Part shown: one piece after another, positions 43,615 through 45,753 of the stretch
Numbering within the stretch: the stretch's first letter is position 1
Layout: each line of letters begins with the position of its first letter
Assembly (NCBI GenBank): GCA_905234475.1
Contig: CAJOHX010000034.1
Coordinates: 1 to 45,753 of the forward strand
Reading direction: 5' to 3'
Source: an uncultured Bacteroidales bacterium
Lineage (GTDB): Bacteria; Bacteroidota; Bacteroidia; Bacteroidales; UBA932
DNA: 45,753 bases
Notes under the pieces: generated by a model
What the model saw: the letters and a program-made list of their open reading frames with translations, nothing else
Told to the model about the DNA's origin: nothing
Database searches by the model: none
Translations under genes and position numbers: made by a program

Positions 43615-45753
43615 ATGAAAACATCCCGTTTCTTCCTCACTTTGATCGCTGCCGCCGGTCTGCTTTCCGCCTGCCAGGGCGGGGGGCCCAAGAAGACCGC
43701 CGGTCCTGCCGTGTCCGCCGTCAAGGGCGAGACCGCCATGGCCCTCAACAACGAGGGTAACGCCATCACGGCCGAGGACATCGATCCCGAAGTCCCCACC
43801 ATCCGCTTCATCAGCAAGGGCTCCATCCTCCCGTCCAAGGGCAGCATGGACCTGCTGTTCGGCTCCGTTTCCTACGCCAAGGCGGAGGTGCGTGTCAAGA
43901 AGGTGTTCAGCAACAACATCCTGCAGTTCCTGCAGCTGGACAGCTACGAGACGCGCTATGAGCTGTACAAGGTGGCTGAGCAGATTATCGACACCACCAT
44001 CGTCCTGGGCGACCGGGACGCCGACCATATCCGCGAATGGCGGACCTATGGCCTGGGTCTGGACGATCTGATCAAGCCCGAGACCGGTGCCATCTACCAC
44101 ATCGAGATTCGCGGCCGCGAGCCCCTCGTGGAGGAGGATTTCTGGGACAGCGACAGCTACTTCGGCGACTATGAGACGTACGAGGAGCGCAGCGTGGACC
44201 TGCTGGCCAGCAACCTCGTGCTGATCGCCAAGCGCGGCGACAGCACCACGGAGGTCTTCGCCTATGACATCCTGTCCGGCAAGCCGGTCTCCGGCGCCAA
44301 GGTCAAGCTCTACAGCTTCGCGCAGCAGGAGCTCGCGAAGGGCACGACCAACGGCGACGGCCAGGTCTCCTTCCCGGCCCAGACGGACGGCAGCTTCGTG
44401 GTCGCCACGAGCGGCAAGAACTACGCCTACCTCGACCTCAAGTACGAGAAGGCCCTCTCCACCAGTAATTTCGACGTCAGCGGCACCTCCAACGACGGCG
44501 GCATCAAGGCCTACATCTTCGGTGAGCGCGGCGTCTGGCGTCCGGGCGACACGCTGCACGTCAGCATGGTCACCCTCTTCGACGACGCCCCCCTGCCGGC
44601 CGGCCACCCGATCACGGCCCAGCTGCGCAACCCCGACGGGCAGGTCACGCAGACCATCACCCAGCCCGCCTCGGCTTCCAACATCTACCATTTCCCGTTC
44701 CAGACCGCCGAGGACGCCATCTCCGGACGCTGGCGCGTGGACGTGAGCGTGGGCGGCCAGATTTTCAGCAAGACCCTGCGCGTGGAGGCCATCAAGCCCA
44801 ACAAGCTGGACATCACCCTGCATTTCGACGACAAGGTCATCACGCCTGACCGCCAGTGCGTCGGCGACATCGCCGTGGCATGGCTGTACGGCGCCCCGGG
44901 CAGCGACCTCAAGCTGAACGGCACCCTCGAGCTCAGCTCCGCCAGCACCTCCTTCAAGGGCTGGGAGGACTACAGTTTCACCGACGACGCCCGTTCCTTC
45001 ACGGACCAGACCCTCTACTACAACGATTTCAAGACCAACGAAGAAGGCCACGCCTTCATCAACACGGGTGTCGACATCAACAAAGCCAATACCCCGGGCT
45101 TCCTCAACGCCGGATTCACGATCCGCGCCTTCGAGCCCAGCGGCGAATTCAGCACGAGCTACACCAGCGTGAAGATGTCCCCGTTCAACACCTACGTGGG
45201 CATCAAGACCGAGCTGGACAAGGACCGCTGGGGCGACCGCTTCATCCAGGCCGGCAAGGCCCACAAGTTTGACGTCGCCACGGTGGACGCCGACGGCAAG
45301 GGCGTGGCCGCCCCCGGGCTCCACGCCGAGATCTACCACGTGGACTGGAGCTGGTGGTGGGACGCCTCCGGCGAGATCGCCAGCTACATGGCCAGCCGCA
45401 GCAAGGAGCTCCTCTACGAGAAGACCTTCTCCACCTCGGGCGGCAAGGGCTCCTTCAGCTATGACTGGGCCGACGCCCCTTACGGTGTGTACTACATCCG
45501 CGTCACCGACACCCGCGGCGGCCACGCCGCCTCGATGATCTGCGAGGTCCAGGAGAGCGGCGCCTCCGACGCTTCCGAGGGCTCCACGCAGCTCAACATG
45601 ATCATTGACAAGGACAAATATGCGGTCGGCGAGACCGCCCGCATCACGATTCCTTCCGCCGCAGGCTCCAGCGCCCTCGTCTCCATTGAGAAGGGCGGCA
45701 AGATCCTGAGCACCCGCCGGGTGCAGTGCTTCGAAGGCAGCACGGAGATCCGC
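43615..45753 (+). CDS. Alpha-2-macroglobulin family lipoprotein, N-terminal part
   Basis: The frame opens with ATG at 43615 and stays open for 713 codons to the window edge; the 3' end is outside. MKTSRFFLTLIAAAGLLSAC is a lipoprotein signal with lipidated Cys20. Macroglobulin domains follow. Recognisable blocks are SNLVLIAKRGDSTTEVFAYDILSGKPVSGAKVKLYSF (MG-type carboxypeptidase-like fold), KAYIFGERGVWRPGDTLHVSMVTL (the conserved RxxYRPGE-like strand), then APYGVYYIRVTD and IIDKDKYAVGETARITIPS. The thioester or bait regions would lie further on and cannot be judged. Bacterial members guard the envelope against proteases and often accompany pbpC, as here. Full-length family members usually exceed 1500 residues. 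Confidence 0.92.
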   Translation, partial: MKTSRFFLTLIAAAGLLSACQGGGPKKTAGPAVSAVKGETAMALNNEGNAITAEDIDPEVPTIRFISKGSILPSKGSMDLLFGSVSYAKAEVRVKKVFSNNILQFLQLDSYETRYELYKVAEQIIDTTIVLGDRDADHIREWRTYGLGLDDLIKPETGAIYHIEIRGREPLVEEDFWDSDSYFGDYETYEERSVDLLASNLVLIAKRGDSTTEVFAYDILSGKPVSGAKVKLYSFAQQELAKGTTNGDGQVSFPAQTDGSFVVATSGKNYAYLDLKYEKALSTSNFDVSGTSNDGGIKAYIFGERGVWRPGDTLHVSMVTLFDDAPLPAGHPITAQLRNPDGQVTQTITQPASASNIYHFPFQTAEDAISGRWRVDVSVGGQIFSKTLRVEAIKPNKLDITLHFDDKVITPDRQCVGDIAVAWLYGAPGSDLKLNGTLELSSASTSFKGWEDYSFTDDARSFTDQTLYYNDFKTNEEGHAFINTGVDINKANTPGFLNAGFTIRAFEPSGEFSTSYTSVKMSPFNTYVGIKTELDKDRWGDRFIQAGKAHKFDVATVDADGKGVAAPGLHAEIYHVDWSWWWDASGEIASYMASRSKELLYEKTFSTSGGKGSFSYDWADAPYGVYYIRVTDTRGGHAASMICEVQESGASDASEGSTQLNMIIDKDKYAVGETARITIPSAAGSSALVSIEKGGKILSTRRVQCFEGSTEIR

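Noticed and set aside
43591..45525. 644-codon minus-strand open frame opposite the alpha-2-macroglobulin gene
   Set aside because: The plus strand encodes a clear lipoprotein with macroglobulin motifs; the minus frame has none and would run through the pbpC promoter.

Overview
The window looks like chromosomal DNA from a high-GC member of the Bacteroidales (Bacteroidota). Three things point there. First, gene content: iorA/iorB with tandem phenylacetate-CoA ligase genes, short serA beside serC and DUF1015, paired deoxynucleoside kinases, NtrY-like kinase beside rlmH, GH95 fucosidase, and FKBP and alpha-2-macroglobulin lipoproteins. Second, promoters: many gene starts are preceded by the Bacteroidota form TAnnTTTG with a TTG/TTTG element about 20 nt upstream. 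Third, Shine-Dalgarno sequences are not evident. No rRNA, tRNA, CRISPR array or transposase gene was seen. Almost every gene is on the minus strand; the plus-strand genes are a DUF4783 protein, a pRiA4b-ORF3-like protein, an MBL-fold hydrolase and the alpha-2-macroglobulin gene cut by the right edge.

Layout, left to right. 1-5194 is an operon iorA-iorB-paaK-paaK-ACT for CoA activation and ferredoxin-linked interconversion of aryl acids and aryl-pyruvates. 5228-7702 is a secreted GH95 fucosidase. 7787-11742 holds rlmH translationally coupled to a 1161-aa multi-pass NtrY-like histidine kinase. 12175-17724 is the most unusual stretch: efp followed by five tightly overlapping genes for a radical SAM enzyme, a permuted ATP-grasp-like ligase, a WbqC-like protein, a family 2 glycosyltransferase and a DegT-type aminotransferase. 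17790-21952 is dnaX-lptB-cmk-ispH. 22007-22619 is an AT-richer HigBA toxin-antitoxin pair. 22804-31498 runs DUF1015-recQ-dnaG-metG and an NtrC-like response regulator.

31560-31790 is a 231-bp non-coding element bounded by 33-bp inverted repeats, between DUF1015 and a nitroreductase gene; serA and serC follow. 34434-38782 carries a YigZ protein, the pRiA4b-like protein, an FKBP lipoprotein, a ROK kinase and a sugar MFS transporter. 38806-40061 holds two tandem deoxynucleoside kinases, one of them broken. The right end has an MBL hydrolase, a DUF486 membrane protein, pbpC and, divergently, an alpha-2-macroglobulin lipoprotein.

Points that ordinary annotation would miss: the efp-linked radical SAM/ATP-grasp cluster; the inverted-repeat element; an exact 27-bp palindromic repeat present both between genes and in frame inside iorA; a hairpin-rich linker in dnaX; and three apparent gene lesions (dnaX frame change, out-of-frame deletion in a deoxynucleoside kinase, in-frame deletion in the AAA+ domain of the response regulator), which are either real decay or assembly errors.
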